From contig JAHEJN010000001.1 of the NCBI GenBank assembly GCA_024638845.1, positions 20,344 to 84,343 of the forward strand: DNA of 64,000 bases. Reading direction: 5' to 3'. The stretch's first letter is position 1. The number at the start of each line of letters is the position of its first letter. This document shows positions 9,517 to 19,372 of the stretch, one piece after another. The position numbers and the translations under genes are program-made. A model generated the notes under the pieces. It saw only the letters and a list, made by a program, of their open reading frames with translations. It ran no database searches and was not told where the DNA came from. This DNA is from Acidimicrobiales bacterium. GTDB taxonomy: Bacteria; Actinomycetota; Acidimicrobiia; Acidimicrobiales; JAHEJN01.

Positions 9517-9900
9517 GGCCAGCGCGGCCGGATCGGCGACGCTCACCCAGAGCGCGGAATGCCCGCGCGGCCCGATCACCCTCGGCACCTTCTCGACGAA
9601 GGCGATGCACAGGCCCGACTGACTGTTCGTCCCGAAGGTGATGCCGTCGTCGACGAAGCTGAGGCGCAACCCCACGGCGGTGTACCACCGATGGGGCCCG
9701 GTGATCTCGGTGTGGTCGATGTTGGCGAGGGGCGTCTCGACCTTCCATCGCCCGAACGTCGCCACCAAGTCGTCGTCGAGCACCGCGACTCCGTCGTTCT
9801 CGCTGACGCGAAGCGCGGCGAACATGGGCTTCCAGCGATTGTCGACCCGATACGGGAAGAATGATCCGCCGAGATCGGCGGCCGGAACACATCGGCTCAC
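9496..9900 (-). CDS. Conserved hypothetical protein (~134 aa)
   Basis: GTG start overlaps the SDR stop (GTGA); RVDNRWKPMFAALRVSENDGVAVLDDDLVATFGRWKVETPLANIDHTEITGPHRWYTAVG; convergent overlap with yihY-like gene. Confidence 0.7.
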   Translation of the reverse strand: MSRCVPAADLGGSFFPYRVDNRWKPMFAALRVSENDGVAVLDDDLVATFGRWKVETPLANIDHTEITGPHRWYTAVGLRLSFVDDGITFGTNSQSGLCIAFVEKVPRVIGPRGHSALWVSVADPAALASALLQE

Positions 9901-10847
9901 GACGCGGTCACCTCGTCGAGCCACTCGACCAGGCGCGCCCGTTCGGCTGGATCGGGCTTGGTCTTGGGCAGGTACCACGTACGTCGAGGGCGTCGGTCGT
10001 GCCAGAACTGGCCCGGCTCCTCGCTGCCGCCGCCGGTAGCCGCCAGGTAGACCATGGTGTCGGCGCCCTGTCGGGCGTCGCGCAGGATCGGGCCCATGAT
10101 CTGGCCGAATCGCGGCAGCGACGCCTCGACACCCGGCGTGTCGACCCAGCCCGGGTGCTTGGCGTGCATCACGATCCCCGGAGCCCACGAGGGTCCGAGC
10201 TCAGCGACCAGCTCGACCTGCGCACGTTTGGCCCGGGCGTAGGCGACTGCGCCGCGATACTCCTCCTCGCTCATCTCCAGACGATTCACCACGAGCGGTT
10301 CGGTGTACATGCCACCCGACGACATCCAGATGACGCGTGCGCCCTGGGTGAGCGAGATTCGGAGAAGGGTGGTGAGCAGGTAGGGACCGACGAGGTGTGA
10401 CGCGAGCGTCAGCTCCATGCCCGACGAGTTGGTGCGGCGATCGGCCGTGAGTGCACCGGCGTTGTGCAGGAGCATGTCGAGCGGACCGCCGGCTGCGACA
10501 GCCGCGGCGAACTCACGGATCTGATCGAGGTCCCCGGTGTCGAGCGCCATGCCCGACGCCGCGGCGCGTCCGGACTCGGCATTGATGGCGTCGGCCACCG
10601 ACTCGGCTCGCTCGAGCGAACGCGACGTCACGATCACGTTCGCACCAAGGGCGACGACACCGTCGGCGACGGCGCGACCGATTCCACTCGTCGCGCCGGT
10701 GATGACGGCGCGCTGGCCGCCGAGATCGGGCAATTCATCGGCCCACTCGAGGACTCGGGGTCGCACGACGGCGCCGATCCTGGAAAAACTTCCGACGACC
10801 GTGCCCTCGAGCACGGCGTCGGCGGCACGGCCGAGAGGGTTCTGCAT
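9897..10847 (-). CDS. SDR family NAD(P)-dependent oxidoreductase
   Basis: VITGATSGIGRAVADG, LLHNAGAL, and YARAKRAQVELV (YxxxK). Confidence 0.9.
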   Translation of the reverse strand: MQNPLGRAADAVLEGTVVGSFSRIGAVVRPRVLEWADELPDLGGQRAVITGATSGIGRAVADGVVALGANVIVTSRSLERAESVADAINAESGRAAASGMALDTGDLDQIREFAAAVAAGGPLDMLLHNAGALTADRRTNSSGMELTLASHLVGPYLLTTLLRISLTQGARVIWMSSGGMYTEPLVVNRLEMSEEEYRGAVAYARAKRAQVELVAELGPSWAPGIVMHAKHPGWVDTPGVEASLPRFGQIMGPILRDARQGADTMVYLAATGGGSEEPGQFWHDRRPRRTWYLPKTKPDPAERARLVEWLDEVTAS

Positions 10848-10871
10848 ACCGTCGACGTTATCGGCGTCGTT

Positions 10872-12578
10872 TCAACGCTCGACGCGCACGTCGAGCAGGG
10901 CCTGGCGCCGTCCGACCGTCACGGCATGTATGGCCCGGTCGAGGGCACCGGGAAGCTCGTTGCTCGACTCGACCCGTTCGGCGTGGGCCCGGCTCGCCTG
11001 GGCGATCAGGACGAAGTCGGGGCTCGGCGACAGGCTGGTGAGCGGCACGTCGTCGCCCTTGGCGGCGTAGCCCTGCGGGTAGAGCCCGCGCACCGACTGG
11101 CTCACGGCGCCGTACCCGGAGTTGTTGAGCACGATGGTGAGCACCGGGATCTCGTAGGCCTCGGCCACCTGATGGCAGGCCACCGGGTTGGCGAACATGT
11201 ACGAGCCGTCGCCCATCGTGGCGACGACGAGCCGACCGGGATCGGCGAGCTTCATGCCCATCGCGCAGGGAAGGCTCCAGCCCAATCCCCCCGAATGGGG
11301 TTCCTGGCGCCACGCGCCGTGCTCGGTCAGGCCGAGCGGCTCCATGGGCGCACCGAGCTCCGACAACACCGTGCACGTGTGGCTCCGCACGGCCTCGCCG
11401 ATGCACGTCGACACATGATCCTTCGACATCGGCGTTCCCGCGCCCGCAGCCGCGGTGTCGGCCACGTGCTGCCGGTGCGTCGCGACATGGTCGGCGATCG
11501 TGCCCCGGCGATCCGCCCTGGCCTCGGCGTGGGGATCGGGCAGCTCGCTCATGGCTGTCTCGAGCAGCTCGAGACCGGGCCCGACCTCGGTGGTGACCGC
11601 GAGGGTGGTGCGGAAGTTTCGCACGGGGAAGCGGCTGTAGAGCGGGTTCGGACCGAGCTGGATCACCTGGCTGTCGTCGGCCGGCTGGTGGAGGTCGGGC
11701 GCCCACGGGGCCAGGCTGTCGATCACCAGCACCACGTCGGCCTCGGCGAGCCACGGCATCGGGTCGTGGCCGATGGATGTGGGGTGCTCGGCCGAGATCG
11801 CATTGGCCACGGCCCAGTACTGGCACACCGGGATCGACCACCTGTCGCACAGTCGCGCCAGAGCGTCGAATCCGGCCTGGGTGCCGGCACCACGTTGCGC
11901 GAACACCACCGGCCGCGCGGCGCCGACCAGCATGGCCGCCGCTCGCGTGATCACGTCGTCGCCGGCAACGGTCGTGGCCGGCGCCATGGCGATGTCGGCC
12001 TGCAGCACGCCCGGTGGGCACGGTTCGCACAGCACCTCGCGGGGCAGGCTCAGATAGACCGGACCCTTCGGTGTGGAGTTGGCGATGGCATGGGCGCGGT
12101 CGAGCAGCTCGCTGACCTGCTCGGGGAAACGGAGCTCGTACTCCCACTTGCTCGCCTCTCGCACGAGCGCGGCTTGATCCCGCATCTCCTGACCCCAGCC
12201 GATGGGCACGGTGCGCGCGCCGAAACGACCCTGCTCCGTCGTCGGCGTGCGGCCCGACATGAGGATGAGCGGCACGTGATCGGTCGCCGCATTGATGGCA
12301 CCGATCGATCCGTTGGCCAGGCCGACGTTGGTGTGGAGCATCACCGCCTGCGACCGACCGGTTGCGAAGTAGTAGCCATGGGCCATTCCCATGGCGACGT
12401 GCTCGTGGCCGATGGTCATGGCCAGGGGCAGGTCGACGTCGTGGGCGTCTGCTTCGGCGAGACCTTCGATGATCGGTGGGAAGTCGGTACCGGCGTTGGT
12501 GAAGACGACATCGACGCCGAGCCGCTTGAGTCGGGCGAAGACGGCGCCGCCCGAGGTGAAGGCGAGGTCTTCGGTCAC
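10872..12578 (-). CDS. Thiamine pyrophosphate-requiring enzyme (acetolactate synthase-like)
   Basis: N-terminal GHEHVAMGMAHGYYFATG, central domain, C-terminal GDGSYMFANPVACHQVAEAYEIPVLTIVLNNSGYGAV (TPP motif). Confidence 0.88.
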   Translation of the reverse strand: MTEDLAFTSGGAVFARLKRLGVDVVFTNAGTDFPPIIEGLAEADAHDVDLPLAMTIGHEHVAMGMAHGYYFATGRSQAVMLHTNVGLANGSIGAINAATDHVPLILMSGRTPTTEQGRFGARTVPIGWGQEMRDQAALVREASKWEYELRFPEQVSELLDRAHAIANSTPKGPVYLSLPREVLCEPCPPGVLQADIAMAPATTVAGDDVITRAAAMLVGAARPVVFAQRGAGTQAGFDALARLCDRWSIPVCQYWAVANAISAEHPTSIGHDPMPWLAEADVVLVIDSLAPWAPDLHQPADDSQVIQLGPNPLYSRFPVRNFRTTLAVTTEVGPGLELLETAMSELPDPHAEARADRRGTIADHVATHRQHVADTAAAGAGTPMSKDHVSTCIGEAVRSHTCTVLSELGAPMEPLGLTEHGAWRQEPHSGGLGWSLPCAMGMKLADPGRLVVATMGDGSYMFANPVACHQVAEAYEIPVLTIVLNNSGYGAVSQSVRGLYPQGYAAKGDDVPLTSLSPSPDFVLIAQASRAHAERVESSNELPGALDRAIHAVTVGRRQALLDVRVER

Positions 12579-12737
12579 CGCAGTTGCCTATCCCAATCCG
12601 GACGGAACTGTCCAAACCGGAACCGATGTCCGCACATCAGACACGGGTCCGAAACGGCTGGCCCCCGGTCGACGGCCTGTGCTAGTTTCTCCGCGTCGTC
12701 ATGAGGGGAATCCGGCGGCTCGTCTCGAGGGGGACCC

Positions 12738-14063
12738 ATGAGAAAACGTTCGTTGCTCTTCATTGCGCTGTTTGCGCTGTTCGCACTGGTTGCTGCCGCC
12801 TGTGGCAGCGACAGTGACGACACGGCCACACCGACCGCAGAACCCGCCGCCGAAGAACCCGCCGCCGAAGAACCCGCCGCCGAAGAACCTGCGGCCGAAG
12901 AACCTGCGGCCGAGGAACCAGCTGCTGAGGAACCCGCGGCCGAGGAGACGAGTGGCGAGCCGATCAAGATCGGTCTGCTCACCTCGTTCAACGGTCCGTT
13001 CACGCCCTGGGGCATCCAGGCGCGTGACGGCATGAAGCTGGCTGCCGAGGAGATCAACGCGGCGGGCGGCGTCGATGGGCGCATGATCGAGATCGTCGAG
13101 GCCGACGACCAGTCCAACGCCGAAGAGGCCACGGCCGGGTTCGAGCGCCTCGTCGAGGATGGCGTGGTCGCCATCGGCGGCCCCATCTCGAGCGACGTCG
13201 GCACCGCCACCAGCCTGCTGGCCGAGGAGCTCGGCATACCGCTGTTCCTGGTCAAGGCCGGCTCGAGCGCCATCCTCACCCAGGACAGCCGCCACACGTT
13301 CCGCACCTGCATTCCCGCGGCCCCGATGGTGGCCGAGCCGATCAAGCAGTACGTCGAGGCCGAGGGTCTCACCAGCGTGGGCGCCATCATCGCCGACTAC
13401 GGCTGGGGTCAGTCGATCAAGTCTGCCCTCGAGGAGCAGTTCGCCGGCCTCGACGGCGTCACCCTGCAGATCGAGGTCGCACCCGTACCCGAGCAGGACT
13501 TCACGACCTACCTGCGCAGCCTCGAAGGCAACAACCCGCAGCTCATCGTCGCCACGGGCCACCCGCCAGGGGCCGGTGGGATCACCGTGCAGTCGGCCGA
13601 CCTCGGATTCGACGTGCCCATCACGGGCGCCTACACCCCACCGGCTCTCGTCGTCGGCGGAGCCGGCGACGCAGCCATCGGCCGATATGCCGATTTCGCC
13701 TGTGCCGACTACACCAGCGAGGGCTACCAGGATCTCGCTCGCCGCTATCTGGCCATCTCCGACAACGAGTTCATGTCCGACGACGCAGTCTCGGGCTTCG
13801 GAATCGTCACCATGGTGGCCGACGCTGTCGCCAACGTCGGTGACGATCCGGCCGCCATCGCCGAGTACCTGCACGGCCAGACCTACGACCTCGAGGGCTA
13901 CGCCTTCCAGATGGGGTGGACCGAATGGGGCGAGATGGCAACGGCTCAGCCGCTGTTCACCCAGATCGGCCCCGGACCGGCGCCCGAAGGGGTGAACGAG
14001 GCCGGCGACTGGTACCCGGAGCTGTTGTTCCGCCCCGAGCCGCTCGAGCCGTTCGTGCCTTGA
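12738..14063 (+). CDS. Branched-chain amino acid-type ABC transporter substrate-binding lipoprotein
   Basis: Lipobox LVAAACGS; PAAEE linker; IKIGLLTSFNGPFTPWGIQARDGMKLAAEEINAAGGVDG typical of LivK-like type I binding proteins. Confidence 0.9.
   Translation: MRKRSLLFIALFALFALVAAACGSDSDDTATPTAEPAAEEPAAEEPAAEEPAAEEPAAEEPAAEEPAAEETSGEPIKIGLLTSFNGPFTPWGIQARDGMKLAAEEINAAGGVDGRMIEIVEADDQSNAEEATAGFERLVEDGVVAIGGPISSDVGTATSLLAEELGIPLFLVKAGSSAILTQDSRHTFRTCIPAAPMVAEPIKQYVEAEGLTSVGAIIADYGWGQSIKSALEEQFAGLDGVTLQIEVAPVPEQDFTTYLRSLEGNNPQLIVATGHPPGAGGITVQSADLGFDVPITGAYTPPALVVGGAGDAAIGRYADFACADYTSEGYQDLARRYLAISDNEFMSDDAVSGFGIVTMVADAVANVGDDPAAIAEYLHGQTYDLEGYAFQMGWTEWGEMATAQPLFTQIGPGPAPEGVNEAGDWYPELLFRPEPLEPFVP
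12840..12944 (+). repeat. In-frame 15-bp tandem repeat, 7 copies (encodes EPAAE x7)
   Basis: gaacccgccgccgaa-type units counted directly; 7 x 15 = 105 bp. Confidence 0.95.
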
Positions 14064-14082
14064 TCTCCGAATCGACCATCCG

Positions 14083-14826
14083 GTGAGCCTGCTCGTTCTC
14101 GACGATGTCGAGAAGCGTTTCGGTGGGCTCCCAGCGGTCGATCGTGTCAGCTTCGGGGTCGACGAGGGCGAAATCCTCGCTCTTGTCGGCCCCAACGGCG
14201 CGGGCAAGAGCACCCTGCTCAAGGCGATCAGCGGGCTGCAGCCGCCGACGGCCGGACGCATCACCTTCGCGGGTCGACAACTGGCCGGCCTCAGCGCCCA
14301 CTCGGTGCGCCAACGCGGCGTGGCCATGGTCCTGCAGACGCCGCGCACCTTCGACTCGATGACCGTGCGCGACAACGTGGTGCTCGGCGCGATGTTCGGA
14401 TCGACCACCGGCCGCATCCGGGAGTCCGAGGCCAACGCCCGGGCCGAGGAAGCGCTCGAGTTCATCGGGCTCGCCGATCGCGTCGACGACGAGGTCGGTT
14501 CGCTCAATCTCCACGAGCAACGGTTCCTCGAGCTGGCCCGGGCGCTGGCCGGCAAGCCCCGCCTCGTGCTGCTCGACGAGGTGATGGCCGGGCTCAACGA
14601 GACCGAGCTGGCGGCCTCGATCGACATCGTGCGCATGGCCCGCGACACCCTCGGGGTCACCGTGATCTGGGTCGAACACGTCATGACCGCCGTCATGAGT
14701 CTCGCCGAGCGGATCGTCGTGCTCGATTTCGGCCAAGTGCTCGCCGACGGCGCGCCGGCCGACGTGATGCGCTCACCCGACGTCGTCACCGCCTACCTCG
14801 GTGACGGGGCGATCCCCGTTGAGTGA
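14083..14826 (+). CDS. Branched-chain amino acid-type ABC transporter ATP-binding protein (LivG-like)
   Basis: GPNGAGKSTLLKAISGL, LNLHEQRFLELARALAGKPRLVLLDEVMAGLNETE; GTG start. Confidence 0.9.
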   Translation: MSLLVLDDVEKRFGGLPAVDRVSFGVDEGEILALVGPNGAGKSTLLKAISGLQPPTAGRITFAGRQLAGLSAHSVRQRGVAMVLQTPRTFDSMTVRDNVVLGAMFGSTTGRIRESEANARAEEALEFIGLADRVDDEVGSLNLHEQRFLELARALAGKPRLVLLDEVMAGLNETELAASIDIVRMARDTLGVTVIWVEHVMTAVMSLAERIVVLDFGQVLADGAPADVMRSPDVVTAYLGDGAIPVE

Positions 14827-15529
14827 GCCTCTCCTCACCGTGAGCGACGTGAGCGCCGGCTACCTCGGCGAAGACGTCGTGCACGACGTCACCTTCACGG
14901 TCGGCGAAGGTGATGCCGTCGCCATCATCGGTTCGAACGGTGCCGGCAAGACCACCCTGTTCCGCACCATCTGCGGCATGATGCAGAACACCGGCGGCAC
15001 CGTCACCTTCGGCGGCACCGACATCACGACGGCCGGCGCCCACCAGGTGGCCCGCGCCGGCTTGGCCTACGTACCCGCCGAGCGACACCTCTTTCCCGAG
15101 ATGTCGGTGAGGGACAACCTGATCCTCGGCGCCTACCCCGACCGACCGAGCGCGGAGCGAATGGCGCTGGTGTTCGAACTGTTCCCCCGTCTGGCCGAAC
15201 GTGAGCGACAGCACGCAGGAACGATGAGCGGCGGCGAACAGCAGATGGTCGCGGTCGGACGTGCGCTCATGTCCGAGCCCACGTTGTTGATGCTCGACGA
15301 GCCCACCACCGGCCTGGCCCCCAAGCTCGCCGCCGAGGCCTACCAGGCCCTGGCCGCACTGCGCGAACAGGGCCTCACGGTGCTGATCGCGGAACAGCAG
15401 GTGCCCCTCGCCCTCGCCCTGGCCGACCGAGGCTACGTGCTCGAGAACGGCCGCATCCAGCTCGCAGGCACCTCCGAGGAGCTGGCCAGCAACCCCGACG
15501 TCCGACGCGCCTATCTCGGCGTGGCCTGA
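14801..15529 (+). CDS. Branched-chain amino acid-type ABC transporter ATP-binding protein (LivF-like)
   Basis: IGSNGAGKTTLFRTICGMM, MSGGEQQMVAVGRALMSEPTLLMLDEPTTGLAPKL; start could be TTG 14819. Confidence 0.9.
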   Translation: MTGRSPLSEPLLTVSDVSAGYLGEDVVHDVTFTVGEGDAVAIIGSNGAGKTTLFRTICGMMQNTGGTVTFGGTDITTAGAHQVARAGLAYVPAERHLFPEMSVRDNLILGAYPDRPSAERMALVFELFPRLAERERQHAGTMSGGEQQMVAVGRALMSEPTLLMLDEPTTGLAPKLAAEAYQALAALREQGLTVLIAEQQVPLALALADRGYVLENGRIQLAGTSEELASNPDVRRAYLGVA

Positions 15530-15537
15530 GGAGACCC

Positions 15538-16395
15538 ATGAAGGCTGCCATCCTCGACGGCATCGTGTTGGGCCTCCAGTACGGCCTGCTCGGAGTCGGC
15601 CTCACCCTCGTCTACGGCCTGGGTGGTGTGCTCAACCTCGCCCATGGCCAGCTCGCCGTCCTGGGTGCCATCATCACCGCCTTGTCCTTCGACGCCGGCC
15701 TTCCCATCGTGCCGGCCATCGCGGTCGGCCTGGCCTGCGCCGCCACGGCCGGACTCGTCCTCGATCTCACCCTGATGAGGCCGGTGTACCGGCTGCGCGG
15801 TGAACCGCGGGTTCTGCTCGGCCTGTTGCTCATGCTCGGCTTGGCGTTCATCATCGACGGCTTCCTGGTGTGGCGCTACCCGATCCAGTCCCTGAGCATC
15901 CGCATCGGTGGTGATCCCATCCCGATACTGGGCGTGCGCATGCGTACGGGCAGCCTCATCGCCTCCGCCGTCACGATCGCCGCCGGGGCATCGCTAGTGG
16001 CCTTCTTCCGGCTCACCACCGCCGGTCGAGCCGTGCGATCGGTCATCCAGGACGAGGAAGGTGCCCGCCTGTGCGGCATCAATCCGGCCCGCGTGCGGAC
16101 GTTCATCTTCGCCCTCAGTGGCTTCCTCGCCTGTCTGGTCGCGGTCACTCGTTCCATGACCGCACCGGTGACGGTCACCAACGGAATCGATTTCACCACC
16201 CTCGCCCTCATCGTGGCGGTGGTCGGTGGCCTGGGCAGCGTGTCCGGGGCGTTCCTGGCCGGGATCGTCCTCGGCATCGTGAACACGATCAGCTCGTTCT
16301 ACATCGGCACCTACATCACCACCATCATGTTGTTGGTGGCCGCCGCCCTCACGATCGTGATCCGGCCGAGCGGCATCCTCGGAGGCCGCACGTGA
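15538..16395 (+). CDS. Branched-chain amino acid-type ABC permease (LivH-like)
   Basis: GLQYGLLGVGLTLVYGLGGVLNLAHGQLAVLGA; EEGARLCGINPARVRTFIFALSGFLA. Confidence 0.92.
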   Translation: MKAAILDGIVLGLQYGLLGVGLTLVYGLGGVLNLAHGQLAVLGAIITALSFDAGLPIVPAIAVGLACAATAGLVLDLTLMRPVYRLRGEPRVLLGLLLMLGLAFIIDGFLVWRYPIQSLSIRIGGDPIPILGVRMRTGSLIASAVTIAAGASLVAFFRLTTAGRAVRSVIQDEEGARLCGINPARVRTFIFALSGFLACLVAVTRSMTAPVTVTNGIDFTTLALIVAVVGGLGSVSGAFLAGIVLGIVNTISSFYIGTYITTIMLLVAAALTIVIRPSGILGGRT

Positions 16396-17405
16396 CGGCC
16401 ACGACCGAACCCCAGACGCGCGCGCCCCGCGCCGAAAGGCCGGCGAAAGCGTCGGTGGTTCGGGCCTACCTTCCCATCTTCGTCACGGTCGCGTTGCTGG
16501 CGCTGGTGCCGCTGCGCTACCACGACTCACGCTCGATGATGGGCGTGGTGATCGGCATGTTGTTGTTCATGGCCTACACCATCGCGTTCAACATCATCTT
16601 CGGGAGCACCGGCCAGCTGTTCCTGTGTGTCGGTGCCCTGGCCGGCATCGGCGGTTTCGGCTCGGTGATCCTGAGCGATCGCGTCGGCATCCCGATGGTG
16701 CTCAGCATCGTGATCGCGGGGGCGATCTCGGCCGCCATCGGCGCCTTGTTGAGCTGGATCGCCGTGAGCCGATCGCTCGACGTGATCTTCACCGGCATCG
16801 TGACCCTGGCGTTCTCGCTCTCGTTCCAGAGCCTGATCCTCGGACGTCGCGACCTCACCGGTGGCGAGTCGGGCCTCCGCGTCGAGGCGGGCAAGGACAC
16901 GTTCATCTCCGAACAGGTGCAGCCGTACTACGTCTTCCTGGCGCTGGTCTTCGCCTATCTCGTGTTCTATCGATTCCTCCAGCGGTCGCACATCGGCTGG
17001 GCGTTCCGAGCGCTGCGAGACGACGAGATCGCCGCGGAGCTCTCCGGCGTCGACGTCACCCGCTACCGCGTCTACGCAGGCGCGCTCGGATCGTTCATGC
17101 TCGGTGTGGCGGGAGCGCTCTACGCCCACTCCGAAGGCTTCATCGGGCCGTCGACCTATGCCTTCGGTGACGTCGACGTGCGCACCATCGTGATGTTGTC
17201 GCTCGGCGGCATCGGCTCGCTCCTCGGCCCGGTGCTCGGCGCCGTGGCCGTCACGGCGCTCGATGAATGGCTGGTCGACTACAGCCAGCTCCAGGTGATG
17301 CTGTACGGCGTCGTGATCGTCATGTTGTTCCTGTTCTTCCGGAGGGGTGTGATTCCGAGCCTCGAATCCGTCGCGGCCCGGTTCCGCTCCGGTCGTCACC
17401 GCTGA
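16392..17405 (+). CDS. Branched-chain amino acid-type ABC permease (LivM-like)
   Basis: GTG start overlapping livH stop; GSTGQLFLCVGALAGIGGF; RALRDDEIAAELSGVDVTRYRVYAGALGSFMLGVAGALYAH. Confidence 0.92.
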   Translation: MTATTEPQTRAPRAERPAKASVVRAYLPIFVTVALLALVPLRYHDSRSMMGVVIGMLLFMAYTIAFNIIFGSTGQLFLCVGALAGIGGFGSVILSDRVGIPMVLSIVIAGAISAAIGALLSWIAVSRSLDVIFTGIVTLAFSLSFQSLILGRRDLTGGESGLRVEAGKDTFISEQVQPYYVFLALVFAYLVFYRFLQRSHIGWAFRALRDDEIAAELSGVDVTRYRVYAGALGSFMLGVAGALYAHSEGFIGPSTYAFGDVDVRTIVMLSLGGIGSLLGPVLGAVAVTALDEWLVDYSQLQVMLYGVVIVMLFLFFRRGVIPSLESVAARFRSGRHR

Positions 17406-17411
17406 GCCGCC

Positions 17412-18080
17412 GTGACGCTGCTCGCCACCCGCCCCGAACCCATCGACATCGAGCCCGCGGCCACCGCGGTGGTCATCGTCGACATGCAGAACGCCTTCGC
17501 CTCACCCGGCGGCATGTTCGACATCGCCGGCCACGACGTGTCGGGCGCCGCGGCGGCCGTCGAAGCCACCGGTCGCGTCGCCGAGGCGGCCCGGGCCGCA
17601 GGCTCGCCGGTCGTCTATCTCCAGATGGGCTACTCCTCCGACTTGAGTACCGGCGGCGGACCCGACTCACCCAACTACCAGAAGGAACTGGCCCTGGTCG
17701 TCATGCGTGAGCGACCCGAGCTGTCGGGCAAGCTGCTGGTCGAGGGAACGTGGGACTGGCAGATCGTCGACGCCCTCACTCCCCGACCCGGTGATCTGGT
17801 GGTGGCCAAGACACGCTACGACGGCTTCGTCGGCACCGACCTGGCCGACCGGCTCCGCGCGGGCGGACTACGCAATCTGCTCTTCTGTGGCATCGCCACG
17901 AACGTGTGCGTCGAGAGCACCGCCCGGTCGGCGTTCTTCAACGAGTACTGGCCGATTCTGGTCACCGACGCCATGAACCATGCCGGGCCCGACTTCATGC
18001 GCGACGCAACCGAATGGAGCTTCGAGCACGTGTTCGGCTGGTTGTGCACCGCACGGGGCGCCGTGCGGTTCTTCGCCTAA
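17412..18080 (+). CDS. Isochorismatase-family cysteine hydrolase, RutB (ureidoacrylate amidohydrolase)-like
   Basis: VVIVDMQNAFASPGGMFDIAGHDVSG, GGPDSPNYQKELALVVMRERPELSGKLLVEGTWDWQIVDALTP, FCGIATNVCVESTARSAFFNEY. Confidence 0.82.
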   Translation: MTLLATRPEPIDIEPAATAVVIVDMQNAFASPGGMFDIAGHDVSGAAAAVEATGRVAEAARAAGSPVVYLQMGYSSDLSTGGGPDSPNYQKELALVVMRERPELSGKLLVEGTWDWQIVDALTPRPGDLVVAKTRYDGFVGTDLADRLRAGGLRNLLFCGIATNVCVESTARSAFFNEYWPILVTDAMNHAGPDFMRDATEWSFEHVFGWLCTARGAVRFFA

Positions 18081-19303
18081 CCGGCAGGGGCGAGCTCGGA
18101 TTCGGCGACCTCGTCGGCGCCCGCGTCGTCGGCCGGAGCATCGGGCACCAGGTCGAGGAGGATCCAGTGCATGCCCTCGGCCAGACCGGCGAGCTGCTTG
18201 CCGCAGTTCTGCCACATGCTGGGTCCCGACGTGATGTGCTGGGTACCGGCGTGCACGTCGCGCAGCATGGTCTCGATGGGGCCGCGGCGCAACGCCGTGG
18301 TGCCACCGGCGAGATAGACGAAGTTGGCCACGTCGAGCAGGGTCGAGGTGATGTGGCCGAGGGCGAGGCGGATGTTGGTGTCCTGCTCGACGGAGATCTC
18401 ACCACCGGCGTTGAAGGTCTCCTCGACGTCACGCCACGACTCCATCACGAAGGCGCGGGCGGCGCGGAACTTGGCCTCGGCCACGGCGAAGTCGTGGTGG
18501 AACTTGTCGGAGTCGACCTGGGAACCGGCCCGACCGGTCTTGGACTGGGCCAGCCCCTTGAGCTCGTCGAGCAGGCGACGGCCCACTCCCATGGCCCAAC
18601 CCGAGTGGCAGATGACGGCGAAGGCGATGATGCCGAGCTTGTAGATGTCGCCCCGGCTGCCGTCGCGGGTGAAGGCGAAGTGCGTGTACTCCTCGGGTAC
18701 GAACACGTTGTCGATGTTGTAGTCGATGCTGCCCGTGCCCTTCAGGCCGAGAACATCCCACGAGTCCTGGAACAGCTCGGCCTCGTCGACGGGCACGACG
18801 AAGATGCGGGGTTCACCCGTCTCTTCGATGATCCCGAGGGTGTGGATGTAGTTGCCGTGCTTGAGACCCGAGGCGAAGCTCCACTCGCCGGTGAGCATGT
18901 AGCCGCCGTCGACGGTCTTGGCGAAGCCAGGTCGGGTGCCCTGGCCGGCGATCACCGTGCGGTGGCCGGGCTCATAGAGGGCATCGACGGCGCTCTCCCC
19001 CATGTAGGCCGCACCGACACCGGTGGAGAGGCACGACGCCATCTGCACCCAGCCGGCCGAGGCATCGCCGTATGAGCTGATCTCGAGCACCTCGAGCGAC
19101 TTGATCGGCGTCAGCTCGGAGCCACCCAGGGCTTCGGGCACCCACATCTTGAACATGCCGTTCTCGTGGAAGGCCTCGACCACCTCGGGCGCCAGCTCGC
19201 CGTGGTCGTCGGAGTACTCCAGGTGCTCGTCGATGAGCGGAAGAAGCTTCAGTGCTCGTTCGGCCAGCGGCGAGTGTGCTTCGAAGGTGTGGCTGAGTGC
19301 CAT
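18077..19303 (-). CDS. Acyl-CoA dehydrogenase-family flavoprotein
   Basis: FKMWVPEALGGSELTPIKSLEVLEISSYGDASAGWVQM; GGYMLTGEWSFASG; C-terminal helical domain. Confidence 0.85.
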   Translation of the reverse strand: MALSHTFEAHSPLAERALKLLPLIDEHLEYSDDHGELAPEVVEAFHENGMFKMWVPEALGGSELTPIKSLEVLEISSYGDASAGWVQMASCLSTGVGAAYMGESAVDALYEPGHRTVIAGQGTRPGFAKTVDGGYMLTGEWSFASGLKHGNYIHTLGIIEETGEPRIFVVPVDEAELFQDSWDVLGLKGTGSIDYNIDNVFVPEEYTHFAFTRDGSRGDIYKLGIIAFAVICHSGWAMGVGRRLLDELKGLAQSKTGRAGSQVDSDKFHHDFAVAEAKFRAARAFVMESWRDVEETFNAGGEISVEQDTNIRLALGHITSTLLDVANFVYLAGGTTALRRGPIETMLRDVHAGTQHITSGPSMWQNCGKQLAGLAEGMHWILLDLVPDAPADDAGADEVAESELAPAG

Positions 19304-19372
19304 GGAAAGGGCCCCCTCTGAGGTCGTTTCCGTCAGGGTAATTCATAAAGGATGTGAAGAAAAGTGAAAAAT

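Noticed and set aside
10464-12704. 746-aa plus-strand ORF
   Set aside because: Antisense to the TPP enzyme and SDR genes, which have clear motifs; composition is typical of a shadow ORF.
12699-14789. 696-aa minus-strand ORF
   Set aside because: Antisense to the ABC binding protein and LivG-like ATPase; apparent FLGRRFFGRRFFGGGFFGGG repeat is just the reverse complement of the EPAAE repeat.
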